Assembly (NCBI RefSeq): GCF_030816915.1
Contig: NZ_JAUSYN010000002.1
Span: 5,965,501 to 6,029,500 of the forward strand
Origin: Streptomyces sp. B3I8
Lineage (GTDB): Bacteria > Actinomycetota > Actinomycetes > Streptomycetales > Streptomycetaceae
Direction: 5' to 3'
DNA length: 64,000 nt
The translations under genes and the position numbers were made by a program. Position 1 is the first letter of the stretch. Every line of letters starts with the position of its first letter. A model generated the notes under the pieces. It did not search any database, had not been told where the DNA came from, and saw only the letters and a list, made by a program, of their open reading frames with translations. Below are positions 49,406-57,826 of this stretch, in pieces.

Positions 49406-50472
49406 TGCTGCCGAATGATCTCACCCACCGCCCCGTGGCTCGGGACTTGCTCTTGGGCCCTCTGGGCATCGGCACAGGCACCTCCCGGTGGGCCCAGACC
49501 GCCGTTCAGCCGGACGACGCTCAACTGCTCGACGGGCTGCGCCGCGCCGTGGAGTCCGGTGTGGAACTCATCGACACGGCAGACAGCCACCGGTACGGCC
49601 ACGCCGAGCGGCTCATCGGCAAGATCCTCAAGGAGAACCCGGGCCACAACGTGCGGGTATCCAGCACGGTCGGCCGGGTCCGGGGCTCTGCTCCCCACCC
49701 GTATGCCGGTCCGCGCCTGCGGCACCAGCTCGAACAGACTCTGGAGAACCTCTACCTCGACGAACTCGCCGTCTACACCCTTGAGTCGTACGACTTCGGC
49801 ACCGGCGACCGCTACCTCGGCCCTGTCATCGAGCAGATGCGCGTGCTACGGGATCTGGGCCAGATACGAGCGATCGGTCTGCGCGGCCCGGATGGCCGCT
49901 CCTCGGCCCGTTTTATCCGCCGCTTCCTGGACCTCTTCGACCAGATTCGCCCCAACGTGGTCTGGACGCAGGCGAGCGGCTTGCTCCCGCTGGCCGATCT
50001 CGGAGACGGCGAGGACCTCGGCGTCTTCACCGCCCGCCGCGGCGTCGGCCTGCTGGTCGCCTCTCCGCTGGCCAACGGCGTCCTCGCTGGCCGCCGCCCG
50101 CGGACGGAGGGCCTGGCGGACGACCGAACGGACATGCAGACATCGGCTATCACGCACGGCCTCGCCGTACTGTCCGACCGGTTTGGCTCGTCCGCTGATG
50201 CCCTGCTTCGGGTGGCCTTACGGTTCATCCTTCACCAGGTGCAGAACGCAGTGGTGATCGTCGGCGTGGGCGATCGGCAACAAGTCGGCCGGTACTTTGA
50301 CTCTCTCGGCCAGCCCCTGTGCGCCAAGGACCTGACGGTGATCGAGGAGGTCTTCCGCCGCATCCGAAGCACGGTGAGCCCTACCGAGGACCGTAGCCTC
50401 TCCGGGGAGGTGACCAGCCGAGACGGGCGCGCAGCCGTCCCCGTTCAGCAGGGCACCCCGTTGCGGAGGTAG
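49405..50472 (+). CDS. Aldo/keto reductase family protein
   Basis: 355 aa. AKR features: GIGTGTSRWAQTAVQPDD, DGLRRAVESGVELIDTADSHRYGHAERLIGKIL (catalytic Asp; the usual Tyr is in HRYG), VRVSSTVGRV (usual Lys position is not conserved), TLENLYLDELAVYTLESYD, and a C-terminal barrel. The absence of a clear active-site Lys suggests a divergent member of the YghZ/LolS-like group. Overlaps the convergent NUDIX gene by 28 bp. Confidence 0.8.
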   Translation: MLPNDLTHRPVARDLLLGPLGIGTGTSRWAQTAVQPDDAQLLDGLRRAVESGVELIDTADSHRYGHAERLIGKILKENPGHNVRVSSTVGRVRGSAPHPYAGPRLRHQLEQTLENLYLDELAVYTLESYDFGTGDRYLGPVIEQMRVLRDLGQIRAIGLRGPDGRSSARFIRRFLDLFDQIRPNVVWTQASGLLPLADLGDGEDLGVFTARRGVGLLVASPLANGVLAGRRPRTEGLADDRTDMQTSAITHGLAVLSDRFGSSADALLRVALRFILHQVQNAVVIVGVGDRQQVGRYFDSLGQPLCAKDLTVIEEVFRRIRSTVSPTEDRSLSGEVTSRDGRAAVPVQQGTPLRR

Positions 50473-50957
50473 CGCGGAATCCCGTCGTCCAGCACCTTCA
50501 AGGCTTGTTGCGCTCGGGCCCGCTGCCGGTCCGGCAGCAGACGCAGCGCCTCGGTGACGTCGAAGAAGCCGTGCTCGGAGATCTCCTCGTCGCAAGGCTT
50601 CAGCTTGGCGGCCTGTTCGGGTGACAGAACGCCAGCGTCGAAGACGAAGCCGAGGTAGTCGTCCCATGGGCCATGCGGTTCGACCCAGTCGACGCACAGG
50701 AACCGCAGGCTGGTGATGTCGAGGCTGAGCTCCTCGCGGAGCTCCCGGCGAAGAGCGGCATCGGGGGGCTCGTTGGCCTCCGCCATGCCCCCGGGAAGAT
50801 CCCACCCGTCCTTGTAGGTCGGGTTCACCAGAAGCAGTCGGCCGTCCCCGTCTCGAACCAGGGCATCGGCAGCGGCCCGCTTCCGGGCCTGCTTGGCGTT
50901 GCCTTCGGCCAGGTAGGCGTTGCGGCCAGGGTCTCCCGGCCTGGGGGCATCGTTCAC
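50445..50957 (-). CDS. NUDIX hydrolase
   Basis: 170 aa from GTG overlapping the upstream regulator stop (GTGA). NUDIX box GGMAEANEPPDAALRRELREELSL, canonical Glu residues present (the last G of the box is substituted). KQARKRAAADALVRDGDGRLLLVNPTYKDGWDLPG precedes it. Typical Streptomyces MutT-like size. Last gene of the five-gene minus-strand operon with asparaginase and PPC. Confidence 0.87.
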   Translation of the reverse strand: MNDAPRPGDPGRNAYLAEGNAKQARKRAAADALVRDGDGRLLLVNPTYKDGWDLPGGMAEANEPPDAALRRELREELSLDITSLRFLCVDWVEPHGPWDDYLGFVFDAGVLSPEQAAKLKPCDEEISEHGFFDVTEALRLLPDRQRARAQQALKVLDDGIPRYLRNGVPC

Positions 50958-52222
50958 TGCGGACCTTCCGGTAGCGCGAGACTGCCGAGCAGCAATCTAC
51001 GGTGCTGAGCAGCCGCGGCCATACGCGAGAGCAGGTCGCGGACCTCGGGCACCTGGCGGTACCGATCGAATTCGGCCTGCAGCGAGTCGAGTTGACTGCT
51101 CAGCCGCAGAGAGGTGACCGACTGGCCAGCGGTCAGCAGCTCCACGCCGACCTGACAGGCCGCGTCGACCTGCTCTTGCGCCAGCAAGACCCGCGCCAGC
51201 GTGACCTGTCCGAACGCCATGCTTCGGACCCGGCTCGCGTCGCGCAGCGCCAGGGCACGTTCCGCTTCCTGGGCCGCAGCGTCGAGCGCGCCGAGATCCA
51301 GCAGCGCGGAGGCGGCCTCGCTGGCCAGCGCCGCTTCGTCGAACGGCGCCACCCAGTGCGAAGTCGGAACGGAACGCGCAAGAGCCAGGGCATTACGTGC
51401 CGAGTCGAGAGCCCGCTGGGCGTCGCGTCCCTCGTTGAGCTGGGCGAGCGCGCGGGCCTCCATGGCGTGGAGGCGGGCCGAGAGGGCCGGGACCCGGGGG
51501 CCGACGGCAAGTCGTGTCAGCCCGCTGCGGGCGAGGTCAGCGGCGGCGGTGACCTGCTCGGTCTGCAAGGCCAGGTGGCTCATGCCCGCCAGCACGTTCG
51601 CGCCCGCGGTCACGTCTACAAGGCTCTGCGCCAGACGCAGCGCGCGATCGAAGTGCCCGGAGGCCAGGTCGTCCCGTCCGACATCGTGAGCCATCCACGC
51701 CGCCATCTCCGTGAGCACGACCGCCGCCCCGAACGCGACCTCGCCATTCTCACGTTGGTCCGTCGTGCTGAAGAGGCCCGGGGCGACGACAGTGTTGAGG
51801 TAGTGCACCACAGACCGGTAGACGTGGCCTCCACCGAGCTGGCGGTCCGCGAGCCGGAACGACTCCATAGCGGCGACGTGCGGTGATAACCCGAGATTTC
51901 CCAGCGAGCGTTCGGCACTTGCTGCTGCCCCGGTCTCGGCCCGCTGGTGGGCGTCCGGATGGGCCGGCCCGAACAGCCGCTCAGCCGTCTCGCCGAGAAG
52001 GTGCTCCAGGATCCGGCAAGTTGGGCGCCGCGGCAGCCCCTTGATGTCCCCGACCATCCACCGGTCCCAGGTGGACCGGGAGACGTACACCGAGGCGAGA
52101 GTGGCGTCACCGTCCAGCCGGGCTACCTCCTTGGCAGCCCGCTCGAACTGCACCGTGAACGTCTCGTAGACGCGCATGCGCCGAGCCTCGACCACCTTCG
52201 GGAAGAGGATCGACCTGCGCAT
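50954..52222 (-). CDS. Regulator with HTH-like N-terminus and TPR-like repeats (paralogue A)
   Basis: 422 aa, ATG with GGGGAGA upstream, beginning MRRSILFPKVVEARRMRVYE. The N-terminal ~95 residues (ASVYVSRSTWDRWMVGDIKGLPRRPTCRILEHLLGETAERLFGPAH) form an HTH-like domain shared with the protein at 53797-55293. The rest is TPR-like helical repeats (LASGHFDRALRLAQSLVDV..., AQLNEGRDAQRALDSARNAL). Likely transcriptional regulator of the operon or the neighbouring XRE/DUF397 region. Confidence 0.75.
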   Translation of the reverse strand: MRRSILFPKVVEARRMRVYETFTVQFERAAKEVARLDGDATLASVYVSRSTWDRWMVGDIKGLPRRPTCRILEHLLGETAERLFGPAHPDAHQRAETGAAASAERSLGNLGLSPHVAAMESFRLADRQLGGGHVYRSVVHYLNTVVAPGLFSTTDQRENGEVAFGAAVVLTEMAAWMAHDVGRDDLASGHFDRALRLAQSLVDVTAGANVLAGMSHLALQTEQVTAAADLARSGLTRLAVGPRVPALSARLHAMEARALAQLNEGRDAQRALDSARNALALARSVPTSHWVAPFDEAALASEAASALLDLGALDAAAQEAERALALRDASRVRSMAFGQVTLARVLLAQEQVDAACQVGVELLTAGQSVTSLRLSSQLDSLQAEFDRYRQVPEVRDLLSRMAAAAQHRRLLLGSLALPEGPQ

Positions 52223-52235
52223 CGCGGTCTCCCCC

Positions 52236-52715
52236 TCAGCTGCCCGTGCCGAAGCCGAGGAGAGGGACGTCGTACAGGTTCGGATCGCGGCGCCGCGTCA
52301 GCGCCGGGCCCGGCGCGTCGCCGACGAATTCGACGATGGGGATCTCGCAGATGAACTGCACCTTCGCGCCGAGCAAGTGAGACACCCGCCCGTCGGCCGA
52401 CGCGCCCTTGATGCCGGCCGCGACGTGAATATGAGGTGCCAGGCAGTCATTCTCCAGGTCCCACGCGAGCGTCCCGCCACCGAGCGCCTCGAGCGTCTCG
52501 ACGGTGATCTCCTCCCACAGGGGGGCCTCGGGGTCAGCGAGGGGCTCGCAGGAGCCCACCAGGCGCGCAGAGCGGAACCCGCCGACGAACGTCGGGATGT
52601 ATCCGGACCGGATGTCCTGCTCTTCACAGAACCGCGCTAGTCCGTCGAGGAGGTCCTCCCCGTGGTCGAGGGCGAGAACGAACTGCCGGCCGGAACGGAC
52701 CTGGGCGAAGCGCAT
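52236..52715 (-). CDS. PPC-domain (DUF296) protein
   Basis: 159 aa. MRFAQVRSGRQFVLALDHGEDLLDGLARFCEEQDIRSGYIPTFVGGFRSARL ... CLAPHIHVAAG is the plant-and-prokaryote-conserved (PPC/DUF296) fold. The His pair of the HxH motif (PHIHV) is present and usually binds metal. Prokaryotic PPC proteins are trimers of unknown role. It lies 35 bp from the asparaginase stop. Confidence 0.85.
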   Translation of the reverse strand: MRFAQVRSGRQFVLALDHGEDLLDGLARFCEEQDIRSGYIPTFVGGFRSARLVGSCEPLADPEAPLWEEITVETLEALGGGTLAWDLENDCLAPHIHVAAGIKGASADGRVSHLLGAKVQFICEIPIVEFVGDAPGPALTRRRDPNLYDVPLLGFGTGS

Positions 52716-52750
52716 GGTCGGGGGCGTCCTTCGTGCTGGTTGGGGCGGGA

Positions 52751-53800
52751 TCAGGAGTAATTGAGGAAGACCTTGGCGATCTCCGAGCGCGGTGTGCCTG
52801 CGGCCAGGTGCGCGACCAGGAGCAGGCGGGCCTTGTACGGGTCGAGCGTGCCCGCGGCGACCAGGCCCCGGGCCAACAGGTCGCTCTCGGAGCCCGGGAA
52901 GGCGTAGGTCGAGGTTAGGACGGGCCCGGTGCCGATGCGCGACGCGAGGACGACAGGCATCGCAGCCGCCAGCGCTTCCAGCCGGGGAACCCACGTCTGG
53001 GGGACGTGGCCGGCACCGAAGGCGGCCACGACCAGCCCGGAGACCTTGTCCTCCAGCCCCTCCAGCAGGATTCCGCTGCTGCCCAGGGACGCGGTGACGA
53101 CCTCTACCTCGGACGGGGCGCCCGGGGCGCCGAGCGGCAGCGGGACGGCTCCGGTCCTCTTCAGGGCGCGCTGGAGCCGCGCTGTTCCCTCCACCAGACG
53201 GCCGAGCGGGCCGGTCGCCGGGGAACCGAAGGCGGCCGGACTGGTCGTGTGCATCTTCCGGACGTGCCGGGCGGCATGGATCTCGTCACCCAGGACGACA
53301 AGAACCCCTTGTTCCCGTGCACTTGCGCACGTGGCGGTCTGCACGGCGGCCAGGAGGTTCGCCGGACCGTCGGCACCCGCTGACGCGGCGCTGCGCATAG
53401 CCCCGGTGAAGACCACCGGCGCGCTGCCCCGGTAGTAGATGTCGGCCAGGAACGCGGTCTCCTCCAGGGTGTCGGTGCCCTGGGTGACCACGATCCCGTC
53501 GACGCCTTCACGATCGGCCTGCTCCAGCCGGCCCACCAGGTCGACGATGTCGCTGGTCGTCAGGGATGCGCCGGGCAGTTTCCGGAAGTCCTCAGCGGTG
53601 ACCGCGGTGCCCTGGAGGCCGGGCACGGCGGCAACGAGATCGGCGCCGGTCAGAGTGGGCGCGACCCCGGACGCCGAGGCAGTGGGGGTCATGGCGATGG
53701 TGCCGCCGAGGGCCAGGACGAGAACGGAGCGGTGCGGGTCACGGTCAGCGGAGGACACGAAGGGCCTTTCATGCCTGGGGGCGGCGTGGACAGGTCTCAT
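52751..53800 (-). CDS. L-asparaginase family protein
   Basis: 349 aa from the ATG overlapping the upstream stop (ATGA). A GTG at 53758, giving 335 aa with the core starting SSADRDPHRSVLVLALGGTIA, is an equally good start. Catalytic motifs: LALGGTIAMT (first Thr) and VTQGTDTLEETAF (second Thr and Asp). No signal peptide, so type I-like and cytoplasmic. Hydrolyses Asn to Asp. Unusual placement between PPC and a paralogous regulator. Confidence 0.87.
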   Translation of the reverse strand: MRPVHAAPRHERPFVSSADRDPHRSVLVLALGGTIAMTPTASASGVAPTLTGADLVAAVPGLQGTAVTAEDFRKLPGASLTTSDIVDLVGRLEQADREGVDGIVVTQGTDTLEETAFLADIYYRGSAPVVFTGAMRSAASAGADGPANLLAAVQTATCASAREQGVLVVLGDEIHAARHVRKMHTTSPAAFGSPATGPLGRLVEGTARLQRALKRTGAVPLPLGAPGAPSEVEVVTASLGSSGILLEGLEDKVSGLVVAAFGAGHVPQTWVPRLEALAAAMPVVLASRIGTGPVLTSTYAFPGSESDLLARGLVAAGTLDPYKARLLLVAHLAAGTPRSEIAKVFLNYS

Positions 53801-55293
53801 TGGTCGGACGTGAGCTTGCCGAGGAAGAGCAGGGTCTCATCCAGCGCGTTCACCGTCAGCAGGCGGCTACGCGGTCGAACGAGTCCGGCGACACCGTACT
53901 CACCCAGGGAGCGGCACCGGGAGGTCAACCAGTCCCAGTCCAGGCCCAGGTAGCCGCAGAGGGCCCGCAGCCGGCTCGCCGAGTCCGCAGCGCCCGACAG
54001 GACGTCGTTGCCCTGTGCGTCGGCGAACGCTGCCGCGTACGTGCGCAGGTCACCCCGGGTCGACGTGCTGCCGGCGGCCCAGAGCGCCCCGCCGGGAACC
54101 CGCACCCAGTTGGCGACAACGGCTTGCTGACCGGGGACCAGGGCCACGCCGTCCACCTCTGAGTATTCCGGCTTCGGTATTACCCGCACCCGGATACCGA
54201 CGCGCTCCATGAGGGCGATCGCCAACAGCAGCAGAACTCTCTCGTACCGCTCGGACTGGGCGACTTCACCTTCAGGCAGGCAGAAGACCCGGACGGTCTG
54301 CGTAGAGGCACTGTGGAAGCGCGTGAGCGTCTGGAGGTAGTCGAGCTTGTGTTTGAAGAACAGCCAGGGGGCCGCTTCCTCCCCGCTCTGCTCGCGTGTC
54401 CAGAAGGTAGGCACCTCGGTGGCGTTGGCCAGCTCCTGCTGGATGTGCTGGGCGCAGAACGCCGACCCCATCCAGCTGCTGCCTGCGGCGGTGAGGTCTA
54501 CGAGCAACTGGCTGGGCGCTGATCTCGGTAAGGACAGGTAGGTGCTGATGAGGTGCCGCTCGCTGTCGAGGACTTGGTCGTCGGCCAGGAGGCCGTCGTC
54601 GAGTTGAGTGAGCGCCCAGACGATGCCATACGTGAGGTCGTCCAGGAGGTAGGCCGAGGGAATCGACAGGGTTCCGGCGGACTGCGGTCCTGGTCGGCCC
54701 GTCCTGCGGGCGGACGCGGCTTCGCGGACGTACAGGTCCAGGTCGCCGCGTCGCTCCTCGACACCGACGATGAATCCGCGGCGCGCCGGCCGTAAGAACC
54801 CCTCCAGGTCGCGCTGGCCGTCTTGGCTCAGGTCGTCGGGGTTCACTTCCTCGCCCCGCCTGATGACCGGGAGAAGGTGAACTGCGGCGCTCGTCCCGTC
54901 CAAGCGGTGGCGCCCGGTGATCTCCCAGGTCCCAGCGGGGCCGCCTGCGGGGATCAGCATGCTGGAAGTGGGCCAGCGGGATCCGATCCGCGTTGCCACC
55001 GACCCCACGGCCACCGGGGACTCGCTTGCATCGGGTGCCGGGCTGAACAGAACGTCAACGGGGTGCCCGAACATGCGCTCCAAGATCTGCGCCGCTTCAC
55101 CGCGGGGCCGGCCGTACCAGCTGCCGGAGGACCATCGGTCGAACGTGGTGCGCCCCAGGCTGACCGTGGCGAGACGGCGGTTGCCGGTCTTGCGGGCGAG
55201 CTCCCGGCCGGTGGCCGTGTAGGGCACGCAGAACACTTCCCAGGTGGTGAGGTTCTGCTTCTTCAACAGGAGGCTGAACAGCGTCCGACGCAT
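53797..55293 (-). CDS. Regulator with HTH-like N-terminus (paralogue B) and unrelated C-terminal domain
   Basis: 498 aa. ATG at 55293 is preferred over 55353 because the sequence MRRTLFSLLLKKQNLTTWEV aligns with MRRSILFPKVVEARRM of paralogue A and GGAGG lies upstream. The N-terminal ~90 residues (LATVSLGRTTFDRWSSGSWYGRPRGEAAQILERMFGHPVDVLFSPAP) match paralogue A. The remaining 400 residues are not TPR and are unrecognised: FCLPEGEVAQSERYERVLLLLAIALMERV, GIRVRVIPKPEYSEVDG. First gene of the operon, divergent from the XRE/DUF397 pair 190 bp away. Confidence 0.72.
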   Translation of the reverse strand: MRRTLFSLLLKKQNLTTWEVFCVPYTATGRELARKTGNRRLATVSLGRTTFDRWSSGSWYGRPRGEAAQILERMFGHPVDVLFSPAPDASESPVAVGSVATRIGSRWPTSSMLIPAGGPAGTWEITGRHRLDGTSAAVHLLPVIRRGEEVNPDDLSQDGQRDLEGFLRPARRGFIVGVEERRGDLDLYVREAASARRTGRPGPQSAGTLSIPSAYLLDDLTYGIVWALTQLDDGLLADDQVLDSERHLISTYLSLPRSAPSQLLVDLTAAGSSWMGSAFCAQHIQQELANATEVPTFWTREQSGEEAAPWLFFKHKLDYLQTLTRFHSASTQTVRVFCLPEGEVAQSERYERVLLLLAIALMERVGIRVRVIPKPEYSEVDGVALVPGQQAVVANWVRVPGGALWAAGSTSTRGDLRTYAAAFADAQGNDVLSGAADSASRLRALCGYLGLDWDWLTSRCRSLGEYGVAGLVRPRSRLLTVNALDETLLFLGKLTSDQ

Positions 55294-55484
55294 CGCGGCG
55301 GCCCCTCCCTGGGCGTGTGCGGACAGCGGAGCAGCGGAGCGGCCTCCACGCATGGCGACGGGCGCTGCACGCTTCGTGACCCTGGCTAGGATGCTCCCAA
55401 AGGCAAGCCGTTAGCAATATGGTCGAGCAAATTGCGCGACCATATTGCTTGTAGGGAAGGCGACGAGCCGTCAGACTGGCCACC

Positions 55485-56390
55485 ATGCCAGAAGCGAAGA
55501 CGCCGTGGTCGCTGACCCTCAGTGAAGTCGGCCTGCGCCTGGAGGACTTGCGAGAACGCCGGGACCTCACGCAGGGCGATGTTGCAGGCCACGAAGTGCT
55601 GCGCCGGCGCGGAGTCAAGATCGACAAGAGCGGGCTGAGCCGACTCGAACGAGGGCAGCGCCGACGTGTGGCCCGGGATCTCATCGAAGCGCTGCTTGAG
55701 GTCTACCAGGCCAGCGACTCCGAGAGTTCAGAAATCCTGGCACTACTGGGGGCGGACACCACTCCGGCCGGTCGACCACGTCCTGCCCTGTGGCGACGCA
55801 ACGCACACTTGCTGGGACCCATGCAGTTCGAGGGCTTCCTGAAGATGGAGCGCCGGGCCGCTGCGCTGTCCAACTATGAACGGGACATCTGGCCGGGGCT
55901 CTGCCAGATCGAGGACTACGCCTACGCGGTTATCGCCCAGATGCGGCCCGATCTGCGTCCCTCCGAGGTCAAGGCACTCGTCGACGTCCGCATGGACCGC
56001 CAGCAGCAGGTGCGAGAGGGTGCACTCGCCGAGCTCCGCGCCCTGGTGGATGAGCGTGCGCTCCATATCGCCGACGACGACCTCAGCATGGCGAGGCGGC
56101 AACTGGAACGAGTTCTGGAGGAGTCCGAAGATCCTCGCAACACCATCCGTATCCTGCCAGACGCCGTCGGATTGCATCCGGGGTCTGCGGGCCCGTTCGT
56201 CCTGATGGCCTTTCCGGAGGCCGCCCGCCAGGTTGTGTGGGTCGAGACGATGGTCAGCTCGTTGTACTTCGACGGGGAAGATGATGTGCAGCGCTACACC
56301 GCGGCTTTCACCAACCTGTGGGAGCGGGCGCTGGACCCCGACGAGACGCGCACGCGCCTCAAGAAAAGGATCAAGGAGCTAGAACAGTGA
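55485..56390 (+). CDS. XRE regulator with DUF5753-type C-terminus
   Basis: 301 aa. HTH RLEDLRERRDLTQGDVAGHEVLRRRGVKIDKSGLSRLERGQRRRVARDLIEALLEVY, then the DUF5753 region (YERDIWPGLCQIEDYAYAVIAQMRPD ... VRMDRQQQVREG ... IRILPDAVGLHPGSAGPFVLMAFPE). This WhiJ/AbaA-like class in Streptomyces is nearly always paired with a DUF397 protein, as here. The stop overlaps the DUF397 start (GTGA). It controls development or antibiotic genes in characterised cases. Confidence 0.9.
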   Translation: MPEAKTPWSLTLSEVGLRLEDLRERRDLTQGDVAGHEVLRRRGVKIDKSGLSRLERGQRRRVARDLIEALLEVYQASDSESSEILALLGADTTPAGRPRPALWRRNAHLLGPMQFEGFLKMERRAAALSNYERDIWPGLCQIEDYAYAVIAQMRPDLRPSEVKALVDVRMDRQQQVREGALAELRALVDERALHIADDDLSMARRQLERVLEESEDPRNTIRILPDAVGLHPGSAGPFVLMAFPEAARQVVWVETMVSSLYFDGEDDVQRYTAAFTNLWERALDPDETRTRLKKRIKELEQ

Positions 56391-56620
56391 CAGCGAAGCC
56401 GGACCCGTCCTCGTTCGACCTCACGTCGGTCGAATGGACGGTGTCCAAGTACAGCGGCGGCGGCGGGAACTGCGTGCGGGTCGCCGTCAAGGACGGGTAC
56501 GTCCTGATCGGTGACTCGCAGAACCCTGGTCGCCCGCCCCAGGTCTTCACCCCGGCCGAGGCCAAGGCGTGGCTGCTCGGCGCGAAGGACACGGACTTCG
56601 ACTTCCTGCTCGATCTGTGA
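56387..56620 (+). CDS. DUF397 protein (antitoxin-like partner)
   Basis: 77 aa from GTG. SSVEW-like TSVEWTVSKYSGGGGNCVRVAVKDGYVLIGDSQNP and FTPAEAKAWLLGAKDTDFDF are the DUF397 signature. Coupled to the XRE/DUF5753 gene. Ends before the strong hairpin at 56647-56679. Confidence 0.92.
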   Translation: MTAKPDPSSFDLTSVEWTVSKYSGGGGNCVRVAVKDGYVLIGDSQNPGRPPQVFTPAEAKAWLLGAKDTDFDFLLDL

Positions 56621-56646
56621 CCCCGTCCTAAAGCACTGCACGACAA

Positions 56647-56679
56647 CGGGCCGGCCCCACGGCAGATGGGGCCGGCCCG
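56647..56679 (+). terminator. Hairpin CGGGCCGGCCCCA with 13-bp perfect stem
   Basis: 56647-56659 pairs perfectly with 56667-56679 across the 7-nt loop CGGCAGA, 26 nt after the DUF397 stop. Likely intrinsic-type terminator. Confidence 0.78.
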
Positions 56680-57089
56680 AGCGTTCCTGCCCGCTGCCCG
56701 GCCCAGCCACACGGGGAATCTCGTCCGCAGTCCGTGGCCGCCGTCTCCGAGGCATCGCCACCTAATATGCCGTTCAACGGCGCACCGCCCGGCCGCGGGT
56801 TGCTTTCCTCGTCGCGACGGACCCGCCCTGTCGACGCCGGCCGTCGCTGACTTCGTCATTCGGGTGGGTGGAAACGGACGAATCATTCCCCTCGGTTTCC
56901 CAGGACGGTCGTGATGCTGCGGGGAGCCTTTCCCGCGTCGCGTCCGTGCCGCATCAACCCCTCATGAGAGGGTAAGTAGGGGATTCGCCGACGGCAGACA
57001 AGAAAGAGCGCCGAAAGACTGGAAAGCTAGGCCGGGGCCATGTCAACGTACAACGTCCCGCGAAACACCAGGTCAGAGGGTGCTACTCG
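56680..57089. other. Intergenic region, nothing identified
   Basis: 410 bp between the terminator and the next open frame. No tRNA-like structure, no strong repeats and no codon-biased frame seen. It may contain the promoter of the next two genes. Confidence 0.4.
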
Positions 57090-57755
57090 TTGACTGCGCT
57101 CAGGTTTCCGAAACTGCTCGGAATGACACGTTGCGCGAGTTGTCCCGCTGGCGTGGCCCCTACCTGGGAGGCCCGTCTGTCAGACTCCGCTATCCGATCG
57201 GCCCGCTTCACTTCACCCGCACTCTTTGTCCTTGGCGGACTGAACGCCTGGATCGGCCAAACGACGGGTGCCTACCTTGCGGTATCCACCGGGCTCTGCG
57301 TCTGCGTCTGCCCGGCCGGCCTATTCGGTGAGGATCTCCTGCAACGAGGGTACCGCGGTGATCGTGTCGTCCTCGTCTATGTTGCGGGGCATCCCGGTGC
57401 CACAACACGGCAAGTGGCACAGGCCATCAGGATTCTCGAGCGCCGCGCTACGCGAAATCTCGACCGGCTCACGGACGACGGCCTGCTGATGGTCGCCTCG
57501 GACGGCAAGCCCGAGCCTTGCGCTCATATCTGCTTTCCCTCGCCGATGGCGAGCCCAAGCAGACGCCGGGTTCGTGATGCAGCGCGCAACATAGACCACG
57601 CTCGCCGGTTAGCCAAACCGGCGATCGTCGCGACCATTGGGCAGGTCCGCATTTGGCTGTACTTGGCGGTGGAGCCGTGGCGGACACAGCAGAAGGCAGC
57701 GCTCCCCAAACCCACTGGGGAGGAAGAGAAGGAGCATCAGCTGCCGCAGCCGTGA
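57090..57755 (+). CDS. Hypothetical protein with hydrophobic segment and MarR-like wHTH
   Basis: 221 aa from a TTG with no clear ribosome site. Codon bias is weaker than in neighbours. Residues ~40-75 are hydrophobic (SPALFVLGGLNAWIGQTTGAYLAVSTGLCVCVCPAGL). Around residues 100-135, HPGATTRQVAQAIRILERRATRNLDRLTDDGLLMVA looks like a winged helix. The tail is Lys/Glu-rich. The true start may be internal. Sits directly upstream of the integrase on the same strand; could be its regulator, but unproven. Confidence 0.45.
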   Translation: MTALRFPKLLGMTRCASCPAGVAPTWEARLSDSAIRSARFTSPALFVLGGLNAWIGQTTGAYLAVSTGLCVCVCPAGLFGEDLLQRGYRGDRVVLVYVAGHPGATTRQVAQAIRILERRATRNLDRLTDDGLLMVASDGKPEPCAHICFPSPMASPSRRRVRDAARNIDHARRLAKPAIVATIGQVRIWLYLAVEPWRTQQKAALPKPTGEEEKEHQLPQP

Positions 57756-57826
57756 TGCCGGCGGCACCCTCCGCTGAAGCGCAGTGACTCCTCCGCTCCT
57801 GTGTAGTTTCCACACCCCCAAGGAGA

